Source of the DNA: Hofstenia miamia
Taxonomy: Eukaryota; Xenacoelomorpha; Acoela
DNA length: 64,000 bases
Assembly (NCBI GenBank): GCA_004352715.1
Contig: SCFE01000028.1
Location: forward strand, 1,591,682 to 1,655,681
Reading direction: 5' to 3'
Positions 48,301-59,175 of this stretch are shown here, in pieces. Made by a program: the position numbers and the translations under genes. Under the pieces are notes generated by a model. The model had not been told where the DNA came from and did no database searches. It worked only from the letters and a program-made list of their open reading frames with translations. Positions within the stretch are counted from its first letter, which is position 1; each line of letters starts with the position of its first letter.

Positions 48301-51300
48301 ACTTTACGATCAGAGTGTTGAGGTTAGAAATGTTAAAAATTGGCATACAACTTCAGTAGTAATAACAAAATAATTCTTTTGGTTATTTAAAACCTTTAAG
48401 CGCATTACCTTTTATAACTTACCCCCAAATGTTATGTTATTTAGGGTTTCGCGTAAACAAATCGTACCCAACAGTGTGTTAGGATAATTTTGAAATAATT
48501 TTAAATTTCTCCAATGTCATCGTAATTGGTCTAGTAACAAAAGCAGTATTGTTTGCGCAGGTCCATAATAAACAGTGAAATTCTAAATTAGATCAAATTC
48601 CACAATGCTTGACAATGATGTTTTTGCCAGGATTTGTTTTGCAGCTTTTGAAACATTTAATAAAATTTTCATAAGGTGGAACCTACATGAATTGAGGCGC
48701 CCAGAGGCAAAAGGGCCAATCCACCATTCGGTAGTTTTGAGAAAAATAGTTTTAAAGTTTTACCATTTCTATTTTATAACAGAAACATGAATATTTGGTT
48801 TATTTTCAACCTTATTTTACCTATGTATAAAGCCGAATATTGTGACAAAATTTTTCTACTATCTAGGGGAAGGTTTAAAATTTCGTATCCCACATCTAAC
48901 TCAATATCGTCAATTTGGCGGGTTGGCCCCTTTGCCTCTGGGCACCTCAATTGTAGTAATTCTATTTATTATATTTGGATTAAAAGACAACACTGGAGAC
49001 TGTTTATATCCAATCAAGGCTCCTTCAATAAATAAGACTGGAAACAATGTATATTACAAATATCATTGAAGGCCCAACCCGGCGAATCTTTTATTTTAAG
49101 TTAGAGCGTATTAATAACAATTCTACAGATATGATGTAAAAAACAGTAAACATTATCTTGATATTCAACGAAATTTCACAAAAAAAATTTAAAAAGGTGA
49201 AAAATTAACAATATTTGGCTAATTTCTCTGAAAATTCGGGAGTTTTCTCACAAGATGACGTAGCAATTGCTTTCAATAGACTAACTAAAGTAATATGATA
49301 TTCACTGGGATCAGTTAAAAAGTAGGTATCAGTTATTACAAAATCTACACGCATTGGATATTTTTTGCATGTTCAATTCGATGATGTTTGAATAAATCTC
49401 TGACTATATAGAACAGCTAAATACAAATTTTCATTTGGAAACGCTAGCACACCTCGCGAAAGATTTTCAATAAACGAATCTTCAACATAATCTTATTCCT
49501 TGCCTTACTTAAGGTGTGGATACTTATGTGCCAAGTAACCATCTACATAAAAGCAAATATGATATTCAATCTCTGTAGATGTATCCACTTCTGCCAAATT
49601 ATCAATTATAGTCAAGTCTTCCTTATTTATACTGGATTCACATAAATCACACAAGCCGCCTGTTGTAGAAGAAATATCAGAATAAATATGTTTCATATGA
49701 AGTTTCATGAAGCTTGTCAGTTTAATCGAGTGATAAACTTGCTCAACTGCCATATAATAAATGCTTCCGTTCAACATCCTGAAATTGCCAAAATTATTCT
49801 TAGGGCAGTCACTTGAAAAAATGCCAAACAATACAAATTCCCATCTAGAATTTGTGTTGCTAATCTGATTATGGTTCGAGTTGTAACGGGTGATCACTAA
49901 AAATTGGCACAAATCTTTGAACTTCGTTTATTACAGATATAGTTGGCATACATAATCGACTATATGAAAATAGCTTTATAAACTTATTAAACCCTAACAA
50001 AAAACAGTTAGACATTTACATAACAAGAGTGACTGGGGGCCGTCACGGGAAGCCTTGCGAAGTTTTTGTCGCACAGTCATCAACTCTTTCTTCAAAGGCT
50101 CCATGTCGAACTCATGAATGCATTTTTTGAGTCTCTGCTTCAATGCACGTTCAGATTTTGCGGTCCAACCATTCGCATAAACTGCAGCCTTCAGCTGACC
50201 CCAAAAGTTCTCCATGGGTCGAAGTTGAGGAACATTCGATGGATTGATGTCTCGTGGCACAAAATTGACGTCCGATGTCTTCAGAAGTTCTTGTGTGGCT
50301 TTTGCGTAATGCGCAGACGCTAAGTCTGGCCAAAAGACGTAGTTTCCGTCTTTATGTTTTTCCTGAAGGAAAGGTATCAATCGTCTCTTCACACACTCTT
50401 CTCGGTACATTTCGCCATCAAGACTTCCACGACGAGGACAAAAAAATAGCTCGGAAATCCCTTCGGTGGAGATGGCCAGCCATAATATAATTTTAGGCTC
50501 GAATTTCTTCTTAAAATGAAATTTCACAGTCACAGGCGTTGAACCTTTGTTGAATGTAAAATACCCAGCGTTTCCGGGAATGCTATCATGGTGAAGGGTG
50601 NGGACTCATCATCCATGACAATCGCAAAATCACTGCTTTTCTGAGAAAAGGTTCTGTTCATTTTTCCGCTTGGCGCGGATTTCTTGTTCATCTGACATGT
50701 GAGGGACTTTTTGGCGTTTAAAATGGTTCACCCCTTCTGACTGCATAATTTTCACGACGTAACTTTGACTTACCCCGTACTTGGAGGCCATTTGATGGGT
50801 CGACACGCCGACACGGTTGATTGCGCCACGAACCATCTTCCGTCGTTTTGTGTCCGTCATCTTCAACCGTTTTCTTCCGGAACCAGGTTTTCTTTCAACA
50901 CTTGCGCCTTTCTGGAGCTTCGCAAGAACTCGGTAAGAAGTACGCTTCGCAATACCAATGTACTCAAGCTTCTTCACAATGCATGACTTCGTCTTATCTC
51001 GATGCTTCAGATAGACAGTTTCTATCAATTCGCGGCGTTGCACTTCGGAAATTCTCATAAAATGAAGTCAAAATTCAAATTTAGAGAAACTCACGTGATT
51101 TTCGAATGTGGTAATATCACGTGATGCTTTGACCTTGCTACCAAGAGTCATAGCACGCTGATAAAGCCTTTTATGTTTAAAATACAAGGCTTTCAATTTT
51201 GTGCCAATTTTTAGTCATCACCCGTTACCAACCACTAATTTCTTTGCCTTTAGTGTTAGACCACCAATCCTTTTGTTTCCAAGGCCAACATTAATGCTTT

Positions 51301-54300
51301 CAAATATATAATCTGTTTTTTAAGATACTCAAGATTTGATCTTTCATTCTGAGTAACTGGCATTTGATGAGAATCACTCTTATGTAAGCCCTTAGCCAAC
51401 GTCTTTACATTCATTATTTTGAACCAATATGTAGCAAGTTCTAAAAACAAAACTGGTCCAATTTCATTTGGATCACTCCCGCGATTGTTTTATCAGAAAA
51501 AACCTTTACAATCAATTATGCCTTTTGTTTTTCCATTGAGGATGACACAATCGAGTTTTTTGTTAAATTGGTTAGTTTTAAAATATTACTAGATTCATTG
51601 TCTAATTGAAAAACGTCTTTTATTGTACTCCATTTTGCACAATAAGATTTTTCATAGATTTTAAAATTGATAAGTTGTAGTTTTTCGCTTACCCAATTAT
51701 TTCTTAGTGATTTAAGGAGGTGCACAGGATCAATAAGAAATAACCTCTTATGGCTGATGTTATTAATGTAATAACATCGCTCCACCCAAGATTCGCTGCT
51801 TTGAAACATGTCAATGCACTTACGATTCACAGACAAATTATCCATTATTGAGCCTAAAACAATGACTCCTTGTGAATACAAACTATTTGCAATAACACAT
51901 AGCTTTTCATGTTGGAATTCCGATGAGTTGGCATGTATTGGATACAAGGCAAAAATACATTTAGGTCCTCCTCTAACAAATTTTACCATGAACGATAGAA
52001 TTGACCGAGTTAGTAGGTGTGGTTGATCCATACTATAACCATACAAATGTGTGCCACGAAGTCGCAAAGATTTAATAACAACTTCGTATTACCAATAGGC
52101 AATATTTCATAGATGGGTCAACAGTCCGTAAATGCATACTGAATAAATTATCTATGTTTTGATCAACACTATTAATAGTATTCTTTAGAGTTTTAGTTGA
52201 AGGCAAGAACATGTATTGTCTAATCTGTTCATAGCTTTTTTGCTTCAAGTAATCAAATAACTCAAGTCCAAATTGCAAAAAAGTTGGAGAGTATGTAGAA
52301 GTAAAAATTTTGTCAAATTGGTTCTTGAATCATAAGTTAGATAATTCAACAATTAGACGGTGAATATTGTAAAAGATAAGTTTTGGGGAGGAGTGCTTTC
52401 ATAACCACAAAAGCGCCGCCCCATCCCAAGTCGTTAGAACTTCTTCTAATTGTGATCAAGAAGATATATTCTTAGAAAGATTACTAAAGTGTTTAGAAAA
52501 TAGAATTTTGATTATTATCAAAAAATTGAATGAAGACACCTGTAATACCTTCTCTACACAATCGTAGCACATTTAGAGTACAAGAAGTCTTGGAATATAC
52601 AGTATAACCATCCAAGTCGGATTCAATTCCGGAGCACAAATCTGAAATGCTAGAAATTTTATCAATCTATTTAAACGTATATATATATATATANNNNNNN
52701 NNNNNNNNNNNNNNNNNNNNNNNNNNNNNNNNNNNNNNNNNNNNNNNNNNNNNNNNNNNNNNNNNNNNNNNNNNNNNNNNNNNNNNNNNNNNNNNNNNNN
52801 NNNNNNNNNNNNNNNNNNNNNNNNNNNNNNNNNNNNNNNNNNTATATATATATACTGAGTTAAAAGTACGTGATTTGTCCAATTTTGAAATAGATTCAGA
52901 GCCAATCTTCTTTGAAATTGATGGCAGACAAGATTAAGGAATAGTATCGCTAAAATTTGGTATTTTATATCGTCCTTTTGATATCCAGCAGTTTATTTCT
53001 TCTGGCCAATGTTTTCTACAGATAAATACCAGATTTGGAAGTGAAGTGTGGGAATTCGGTAAGCATTTCACAAAAGGATGTGACCTCCTAAATTTATATA
53101 CAGATACTTTAACTTCGTTCCTATACTTCGTCCGGCAACCATATACAGAGCACTTATTTGGCATTGTAATAATAAAGCGTCATGCAAGGAGGTTAACATT
53201 AATAATACATTAGTTACGTATGCAGTGCAATGCGAAACCCCTTTTAAACATGAATCTTATTGCGCCTCCTCTCCATGCGGGATGCATAGGAATTATCAAT
53301 GCTCGCTTTGAGCCTTCAATGAAAACAACAACATTCTATCTTTCTTCTGATTATTTTAGAACTCCTTGTATCCAATAGAGTTGTTAGTGTTGTATATAGT
53401 TTTGTATGTGTACATTAGTGATATTTTATGAGACTAATATAACAAGGTCGTTTACATTTAGCTCTTTGTATCTTAATTTTGTATAAGTTCTGTGGCATCC
53501 GTTTAATTCTTAAAAATCAATTTGTTCTAATTAATCAATGCCCCCAGTAAATTACATTCCAAATTAAAATTTTGATTAAGTAAATGTGAATCGCATTTCT
53601 TGTATGAATTATATTAAACCGACAAACGTATTAAAATTTAATATAGATGCATGCACATGTATATGTTGTAAATTTATAGCATGTATTTAAGTAAAAGTAC
53701 AGTAAATTGAACGTGCAATCATTGTGCGTTTAGTAGCCCTGCGAAATTGCAAGTGCAGCTCTTAAAATTAATATTATTCATTCCAAGCAAAGAATTTCTG
53801 GCCCAATAAAATAGTATATTTGCGATTGCTTACAAAAAATGTTTTTTCTTAAAATTTTTTGTTTTTCCATGATTTTAGTTTTACGAATCATTCAATATTC
53901 TATATAAAAAGCAAGTTTTCTTGTTTGTTATAGCCAGATAGTCTCTGAGAGTCCCATGTGTCAATTTTAGCCATTCGCGAGAGTGACATTGAATTTCATC
54001 CAAACACTTTGAGTTGGGATTAAAGCGTATGAGCAGGTCAAAGACAAAGAGTTTCAATTGAACGTCTTCTACATGCCTATTTATTATATCCAAAAACTTC
54101 AAAGATTTATTAATGACGATAACTATTTGATGAATGATAATGTTTCACATGGCATTGGTGGTCTCCGCATTTTCAATTTTTTTCATTTTTGCTGATTTAT
54201 CATTAAGATTCCTCGGGTGTTTGAGTTCAGTTATATTTTAGCCAATAATGCAAATTTATTAGATGCTTTGTCACCCGTATGTATGCAGGAGAGCAGATCT

Positions 54301-56146
54301 TTAACAAACATTCGTAGAGTTGTCAAGTTTGCAGCATTATGAGTAGTGGCCAGTGGGGGAATAGCGTAAACGCCCCATGATTTCTACCACCAGATAACTT
54401 ATTTTATTACTTCAACTAAGTACTCATTGGGGTTGGTTTTTTCAGTGGTATAGATCGTATTTATCAATATTGTTTTTGAAAAGGTGAGCAATGACATTAC
54501 TATCGCATATCATTGCTTCGTGGTGACCTGTTATCCAATGCCATGGTTGCGAGATTTCCAAATTCTTTTAAAAGTTCCCCGCAACTTTTGTCAGAACACT
54601 TGATTGTGATCGCAACATTGATAGAAATTTATTCACGCAAAAGGCAGTGTTCGAAGCAATGATGTATCTTATCCGTACATAAAAATATGTTGGTTTTTTA
54701 TAGTAGGCTATTGTTTGCTTCTTCGGGTTAAGCACTTTTTCATCCATTCACAATAGTAACAGTATCCGTTTTGCAGCAGTCCCATTTAGCACGAAGAACT
54801 ACACCACTATTACCTCAAAGTAATTTTGCCATATAAAAGTTTTACGGCTTGCCATGCTTTATCTGAAACGCAAATATTCATTCAACATTCTCCAATGACT
54901 TCTATAAACAACAAATTGCTAAAAACAAATAACTTTGCATCACTGATTTTTGTTTCTGTTTAATAGAAATTTAAGGTAATGCCCAAATCGTCCTGTGAAT
55001 CATTTCAATTGAGTCTACTGTATTTTGCTTTGCTAAGACACTTAGAATTGTATTAAATTGAGATAAACTATATACGTTCGAAATTCTACAACTATTGCAT
55101 CTCTTCCTTTAAATATATATCAGGTTGTAGAATATTGTTGTTTTATGATAGTAATTGAATTCATGTTTAATACTGAGTGAATAAGTTTACACTTTAAAAT
55201 TTAAATATAGTGATAATCATTTTCTTCGCAAATATTATGTAATGGGACAACCAATCCAGCAAATTAGCAACAATTCTTTTAAACAAATAATTTGTGTTTG
55301 CCTACATGATCCACAGCTTATTAGACAAATTATTACTATGAACTTCTTATCGGCATGAATTTTCTGAACCAATCAAATACTTGGTTTTTACGAAAGTATT
55401 CGAATCTTGGACTATTTTACTCATAGTTGCAAGTACGTTCATTAATTATTTAGACGTTTCTATTGGATGCAGAACGTCTACACAATTTAAAAACCGATTG
55501 TGAAACCTTGGTGATATTATCAAGTGTACTCCTGGTGACTTTTAATTCAGTTGGGTCCGCATTTCGCGGATTAATACCATTTTATGACTCTCTCAAATCG
55601 GACATTGAAACTCTACTTGCTGAAGAAAAATCGAAGTAAGAAAGAATTTATTATGCTATTTTAATTAAATATTTCCAAAATGTTAACTGAATTTGTTTAC
55701 ATTTCTGTTTATCTATTAGCAAAAGTTGCATTATCTAACAGTAAGCACTCCTATATATATCAGGCGCGTACTTAGCAATTTATAAGGGGGGTTGGATTTT
55801 TCTGAAAAGGGCATTTCTATTTTTTTTTTTACAAAAAATGAAAAAGTTATTTTTCTAGTGATGTGTATATTAACAATTATGGTTCAGTAATGTAATACGT
55901 ATAATATAAAATATGAAAATTTTATAACAAATATGGTTTGTTAGGGGTGTAACTTTAATTCCAAAAAGGGCAGGTCATCTAAAAAGGGGGGTCATTCGCA
56001 CCCAACGACCCCCTAGGTACGCGCCTGTATATATATATATATATATANNNNNNNNNNNNNNNNNNNNNNNNNNNNNNNNNNNNNNNNNNNNNNNNNNNNN
56101 NNNNNNNNNNNNNNNNNNNNNNNNNNNNNNNNNNNTATGTGCGCGC

Positions 56147-56182
<36 letters not shown>

Positions 56183-59137
56183 GTTTTCTTTAATTAAAGG
56201 AAGTTGAATTCTAAAATTTCTTTGAAGCTCCTTCGAAATTGTATGCTACAAAATTTTTTTAGAAGTGAGGCTTTGTTTGAACGTATCGCTCTACACACTA
56301 TTAAGACTGCAAATGAATCTCTCAATCATCGCGAAATGGAAAAACTTGACCAATCCACTGAAGACGTTCTGTCTGCCCAAATAAAGAGTCTTTGTTCTAA
56401 CCAAAATCCGATCAGAAAACTTATTTGTTAGTACAACTTAAATCCTATTTTTGCTAGTAACATTTTTATTAAGTATGCTTTAATATTACACGTATAACTG
56501 GCATCGGCCGTCATTATTAAATGTAATATAATTGTGCATATAAATAACTTATCAATGGAACTATGACGAATAACGCCCTATTTGGTTTTGTTTTTGCAGT
56601 TATAATTATTGTATCTTGTCTGCTAATTTTTCGCGAATATAGCAGGTATGTAACTTGATGCCAATAGTTTGCAAATTTACCGGTTTTTCACCATTGAGCA
56701 TAACATCGCTAAAAAAATCAAAATATGACATCAAAATATGGAGTAGATACAATGCATTTTTAAGAGTGGGACATTGTCTAAAAGAATATTAAAATCCAGC
56801 TATTTCACTGACTTACCCTGTATATATAGAGAATTAGAATGATTTATGCATGAAATGGCTTGAACCAAGAACTACTTAAATGTATATACTGTAGTTAGAT
56901 GTATAATATTAGATGCCATCCGTGGCGAGGAATCTTAAATAAGTTACATATTCTTAGTGTATTTGAAAGAGGAACTATTTCAGACAATTGCTCTTAGCTT
57001 TTCCAATCAATCAATGTGGCTGTGTTTTCACTATCTCTATTAAGGTTCAACAGTTCCAATTTGGGCCTCATCTAGTTGCAGGGTTCTTCTGAAGTGATTT
57101 TCGAGATCAATATCCAGTAATTTCGCACTTGAGAAAAAAGTTGAAAAGTTTTAATTTTCAACGTTCACTATTTCATTTCACTTACAAGTTTCAGACAAAG
57201 TCTTTGGTACCGCAAATAAACTAGATGTTTGCTGCTAGGACGGAGAAATGGGACTGATAAATACCTTTACACAATTATTGTGCACTACTCTAATTTTACC
57301 ATTACTTGAAAATCATCGTATTTATTATGTTTATGTCGCTATTTTTGCCATATATATTGTAATGCCAACTAAATACGTGCTCTACTTTATTTCTAATGTA
57401 GTATTTTAGTGAATCGATTGCTAAACTACGTTAAATTTGGTTTGGAATCTAGCCAACATTCAAATCCTTCACATTTACCAGCTGGGCTGATTCTGATACA
57501 GAAAGACCTTTTTAAGTTTACAGAACGGTAAGTAATTATTTAGCAAAGTTCTGTTCGTATTTTAGTACATTACTATTGCAATTTCATCATGTTAAATTAG
57601 AAAAAGGAGAATTTTTACAGAAACAGTTATTTTTTATTAATATGTTTTACCATAGCTGGAAGCTGATCAAAGCGGTTGGAACACAAAACGCTTTATCAGT
57701 TTAGTGACAAAAAATATAATAGCGTCTTTCCAAGTACATTAATTGATCTCAATTACTCTTTTGTACTTTAATAATATAATTTTTAAATTTTATTCGAATA
57801 GAATAGACTAGATTTCTTTTCAAGTGTAGTCAAGGATGGGCATGGATGATACTATCAGCATCCAAGTACGCTCGCTTCCGCATTCATCCACATTCGTAAG
57901 GAAGTTTCAAAATTCACATCGGCATCTATCTACATCAACACTAAGAAAATTTGCATTCGCAAATATAGTACTTGAAAATGACCATTTAAACTATTTTAGT
58001 TTAAGCCAACATAAACCACAGGAGAAATTTAACTCGCTTTCCACAAATGACTTATCTGATAAACCCCAGTCGCGCAGTTACACTCAGAAAATGAGATTGT
58101 GACAGAATTCCAAAAGGTTGATAATTCTTCGGTGACAACGTTCTCTCTTGTACACCTCAATCTCACCAGATAGCTTCAGAATAGTGCAGTCCTGTGACCC
58201 GTCCTTACACCTTAAAACATGTTTTTGGTGTTTCGCATCTGGAGAAGTCTATTTACAATAGTAGTTCTGGGGAAGCACATGGAGCTCTGCTCATGTTCAG
58301 ATAGGGTGTTTACAATGTCCTTCTTGATTTGCACATCGCTTTTATTACAGTATCTTCCACAAAATATCCGTATTTACAGTTTTCTCAATCCATTTCCATC
58401 CATATCTGCACAGTTTTTTAAGAAATTCAATATGTGTACAATGTCATCCGCACAGATTGGTTTCAAACTAGAGATGTGCGCGGTAGACATTTTTGTACAA
58501 CTTACGCACCGCTTGCAACCGCAGAAATACGAAACTCACTGCGTTATACCGCAATGGCTCCAAAGTTACCGCAGTAACTGCAAAATCCTTATTTATGAGC
58601 TTAGCAACTTAAAAGTTTCACCGCTAAACATTCTTCTAAATTTCAAATTTTATTAATATTTAAAATTTAGGTTTTTCCTAAACTAGTTAGTTTTTATTTA
58701 TATTACTAAATTTTAGTTAAATTCTCAATGTACTTTCTTTGACTGACGGTGCAACCGCATGTTTTATCACCGAAATGTACCGCAATGACCGTTTTCTTAA
58801 CCGCATCACGCACATCTCTATTTCAAACCGTGTAATTCAGCTCCTAGCTGCTTGATTCAAGGACTGACTCAGATGTTGACTTCGATTTCCACAAATTTCG
58901 CCATTTCTAGGAAATAGAAACTTGACAATAAGCTGCTAAGAAATTTGTAAACTACATTTACTTGTTTTGTATTCATTCTCAACTAAGCAGTTTGTTTTAT
59001 TTAATGTTTAGATTTTCTCTAAAGAAAAAATTTTGATGTTATATTTTAGATATCTGCGGCTAACATCATACAACAGATCGGTATTTTCTCCATATTACAA
59101 TGACATCATTGCATCATTTTACAATAGTAAAGAGTAA
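42260..59137 (+). CDS. TCP11-like protein, 11 coding exons, 547 aa
   Basis: Joining 42260-42368, 43985-44129, 46314-46430, 46473-46593, 46875-47098, 47493-47629, 48064-48239, 55454-55635, 56200-56426, 57410-57527 and 59050-59137 gives an uninterrupted 547-codon frame; every intron is GT-AG. Residues 1-80 are an acidic then Ser/Pro-rich, probably disordered N-terminus. The TCP11 domain runs from about 85 to 540. It includes the signature CAPVRDE (217-223), an EIF-x4-DLM segment with VNFTIE (240-258), and a C-terminal RLTSYNRSVFSPYY block. The length is close to TCP11L1-type animal proteins. Family members are linked to sperm function and cAMP signalling in mammals and are poorly understood elsewhere; no function can be read here. 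Intron 3 is 42 bp while intron 7 is 7.2 kb and full of transposons. The initiator at 42260 is inferred; a non-coding first exon is possible. Confidence 0.9.
42829..43170. mobile_element. hAT-like MITE in TCP11-like intron 1
   Basis: Ends CAAGGTTTTTGAATCG on the left and CTCTAAAACCCTG on the right, inverted. The interior is rich in CGAGTT/AACTCG blocks. The flanking 8-mers ATCGGAGG and ATCTGAGA match at 6 of 8 positions, a plausible aged hAT target duplication. 342 bp, non-coding. Confidence 0.7.
43465..43645 (+). repeat. Repeat copy matching the inverse of 38586-38765
   Basis: Lies in TCP11-like intron 1 and keeps CpG where the other copy has TpG. Family unknown. Confidence 0.78.
43985..44129 (+). 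CDS. TCP11-like exon 2
   Basis: Acceptor TTTTTTGCAG. Encodes a Ser/Pro/Arg-rich segment (SSPRLNFSPRRDG). Donor GG|GTTCGC is weak but keeps phase with exon 3. Confidence 0.8.
44130..46313. other. TCP11-like intron 2
   Basis: 2184 bp. Contains short dyads around TTATCAGCTGATAA (about 44335) and a G/C-run region (45180-45400). Open frames at 45554-45775 and 45891-46163 have no family match and no paired splice sites. No nested element could be delimited. Confidence 0.5.
46314..46430 (+). CDS. TCP11-like exon 3
   Basis: Acceptor TTTGTTTTTAG, donor AAG|GTAACA. Encodes the family segment TLDDLMKAADAASSMALCHE. Confidence 0.88.
46473..46593 (+). CDS. TCP11-like exon 4
   Basis: Follows a 42-bp intron. 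Encodes AFWSILKEDLEEDPPEYHHA and ends GGC|GTAAAA. Reading on without splicing hits TAA within 12 codons. Confidence 0.86.
46875..47098 (+). CDS. TCP11-like exon 5
   Basis: Acceptor TTCGTTTAG. Contains the CAPVRDE signature. Donor TTTAA|GTTTGT. Confidence 0.9.
47493..47629 (+). CDS. TCP11-like exon 6
   Basis: Acceptor TTTATATTTTAG. Encodes EIFKTIDLMRLDLVNFTIE. Donor ATG|GTAGCA. Confidence 0.9.
48064..48239 (+). CDS. TCP11-like exon 7
   Basis: Acceptor ACTTTTTAG, donor CCCGAG|GTAGCT. Encodes a variable linker and the YIELLDWHE block. Ends in phase 0 before the 7.2-kb intron. Confidence 0.86.
48694..48948. mobile_element. 255-bp MITE, second copy, AATT target duplication
   Basis: Same family and exact length as 23222-23476 but in reverse orientation, with GAGGCGCCCAGAGGC ends. 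The flanks are AATT at 48690-48693 and 48949-48952. Confidence 0.92.
49886..51225 (-). mobile_element. DD37E mariner-type transposon, complete ends, TA target
   Basis: A 1340-bp element. Terminal inverted repeats of 28 bp (49886-49913 and 51198-51225) start ACGGGTGAT and differ at one position (C versus G at base 10). TA flanks both sides (49884-49885 and 51226-51227). It lies inside the P-like relic, so it is the younger insertion. The transposase gene is on the minus strand. Confidence 0.95.
49994..51058 (-). pseudogene. DD37E mariner-like transposase, frameshifted
   Basis: ATG at 51058-51056 opens MRISEVQRRELIE. The N-terminal helix-turn-helix half (142 codons, to 50630) ends in TGA because of a frameshift. 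One frame over the protein continues DFAIVMDDES, carrying the first catalytic Asp. A second shift lies at the single N 50601. The rest, to 49994, contains VFWPDLASAHYA (second Asp) and QLRPMENFWG (Glu), with 37 residues between them, diagnostic of the DD37E group. If the N hides one or two bases, only a single true frameshift remains, so the copy may be young. Related elements elsewhere could supply transposase. Confidence 0.9.
52694..52842. other. Assembly gap, 149 N, inside (TA)n
   Basis: TA runs stand on both sides (52679-52693 and 52843-52854), so the gap is probably an unresolved TA microsatellite in the P-like relic. Confidence 0.97.
52934..53164 (-). CDS. THAP-type zinc finger N-terminus of the P-like relic
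   Basis: 76 codons. It begins MPNKCSVYGC, giving Cys5 and Cys10, and ends the C2CH set with Cys49-x2-His52 (FICRKHW). The 38 residues between the second and third ligand are in the THAP range, and a late Pro (PNF) resembles the family's C-terminal motif. The conserved central Trp is not evident, so this is a divergent THAP. In the family this finger binds the transposon ends. It is the first coding piece of the relic. Confidence 0.75.
   Translation of the reverse strand: MPNKCSVYGCRTKYRNEVKVSVYKFRRSHPFVKCLPNSHTSLPNLVFICRKHWPEEINCWISKGRYKIPNFSDTIP
55454..55635 (+). CDS. TCP11-like exon 8
   Basis: Acceptor TTAATTATTTAG after the 7.2-kb transposon-loaded intron. Encodes TFLLDAERLHNLKTDCETLV. 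Donor TCGAA|GTAAGA. Confidence 0.86.
55761..56027. mobile_element. MITE with CAGGCGCGTAC ends in TCP11-like intron 8
   Basis: Left end CAGGCGCGTACTTAG, right end CTAGGTACGCGCCTG, inverted. 267 bp with G/C runs next to the ends. It is inserted in TA repeats, so a target duplication cannot be judged. End sequence and G-run layout resemble hAT-type MITEs such as 17437. Confidence 0.85.
56048..56135. other. Assembly gap, 88 N, inside (TA)n
   Basis: Flanked by TA runs (56028-56047 and 56150-56180) in TCP11-like intron 8. It ends only 64 bases before exon 9. Confidence 0.97.
56200..56426 (+). CDS. TCP11-like exon 9
   Basis: Acceptor TTTAATTAAAG. Ends in the QNPIRKLI block at donor TTT|GTTAGT. Splicing straight to 57410 keeps the frame and the family alignment. 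Confidence 0.85.
57410..57527 (+). CDS. TCP11-like exon 10
   Basis: Acceptor GTAGTATTTTAG. Encodes NRLLNYVKFGLE and LPAGLILIQKDLFKFTE. Donor ACG|GTAAGT. Confidence 0.86.
58469..58820. mobile_element. hAT MITE with perfect 8-bp target duplication, TCP11-like intron 10
   Basis: Begins TAGAGATGTGCG and ends CGCACATCTCTA, perfectly inverted. It is flanked by TTTCAAAC on both sides (58461-58468 and 58821-58828). The 352-bp interior repeats ACCGC/GCGGT blocks and can fold back. Open frames crossing it are chance. Confidence 0.93.
59050..59137 (+). CDS. TCP11-like exon 11 (terminal)
   Basis: Acceptor TTATATTTTAG. Encodes the conserved C-terminus YLRLTSYNRSVFSPYY and ends TAA 59135-59137. Confidence 0.9.
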
Positions 59138-59175
59138 TTTATTTGTGCTTAGCGCGAACTTAGAATTTGTATTTT

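Larger units (their letters stand above)
49505..53164 (-). pseudogene. P-element/THAP9-like transposase relic, split by a mariner
   Basis: Read on the minus strand, pieces follow the order of THAP9/P-type transposases. A THAP finger (53164-52934) comes first, then a KQKSYEQIRQYMFLPSTKTL region (about 52240-52180). A catalytic-core stretch follows, with LYGYSMDQPHLLTRS and, near 51750, LIDPVHLLKSLRNNW, the family's typical D-P-x-H-L-L-K-x-x-R-N-N. FLELATYWFKIMNVKT (about 51440) comes next. After the inserted mariner there is GIFSSDCPKNNFGNF and YHICFYVDGYLAHKYP (49880-49515). There are frameshifts near 52070 and 51480, and a (TA)n with a 149-N gap lies at 52679-52854. Without the mariner the relic spans about 2.3 kb. 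It is not functional as assembled, and I could not find its terminal repeats. Confidence 0.75.
48240..55453. other. TCP11-like intron 7, transposon-loaded
   Basis: 7214 bp. It contains a 255-bp MITE (48694-48948), a P/THAP9-like transposase relic on the minus strand (49505-53164) and a DD37E mariner inside that relic (49886-51225). 53165-55453 holds no recognised gene; the minus frame 53881-54102 has no known motif. Confidence 0.85.

Noticed and set aside
50066-51060. Plus-strand open frames at 50066-50490 and 50765-51060
   Set aside because: Antisense shadows of the mariner transposase on the minus strand.
56600-56645. An additional 46-bp TCP11-like exon with acceptor TTTTTGCAG and donor CAG|GTATG
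   Set aside because: Including it throws the next exon into a frame with an early TAA; joining 56426 directly to 57410 keeps the frame and matches the family's residue spacing.
58219-58656. 145-codon plus-strand frame in TCP11-like intron 10
   Set aside because: It crosses the border of the hAT MITE at 58469 and has no known motif, so it is chance.
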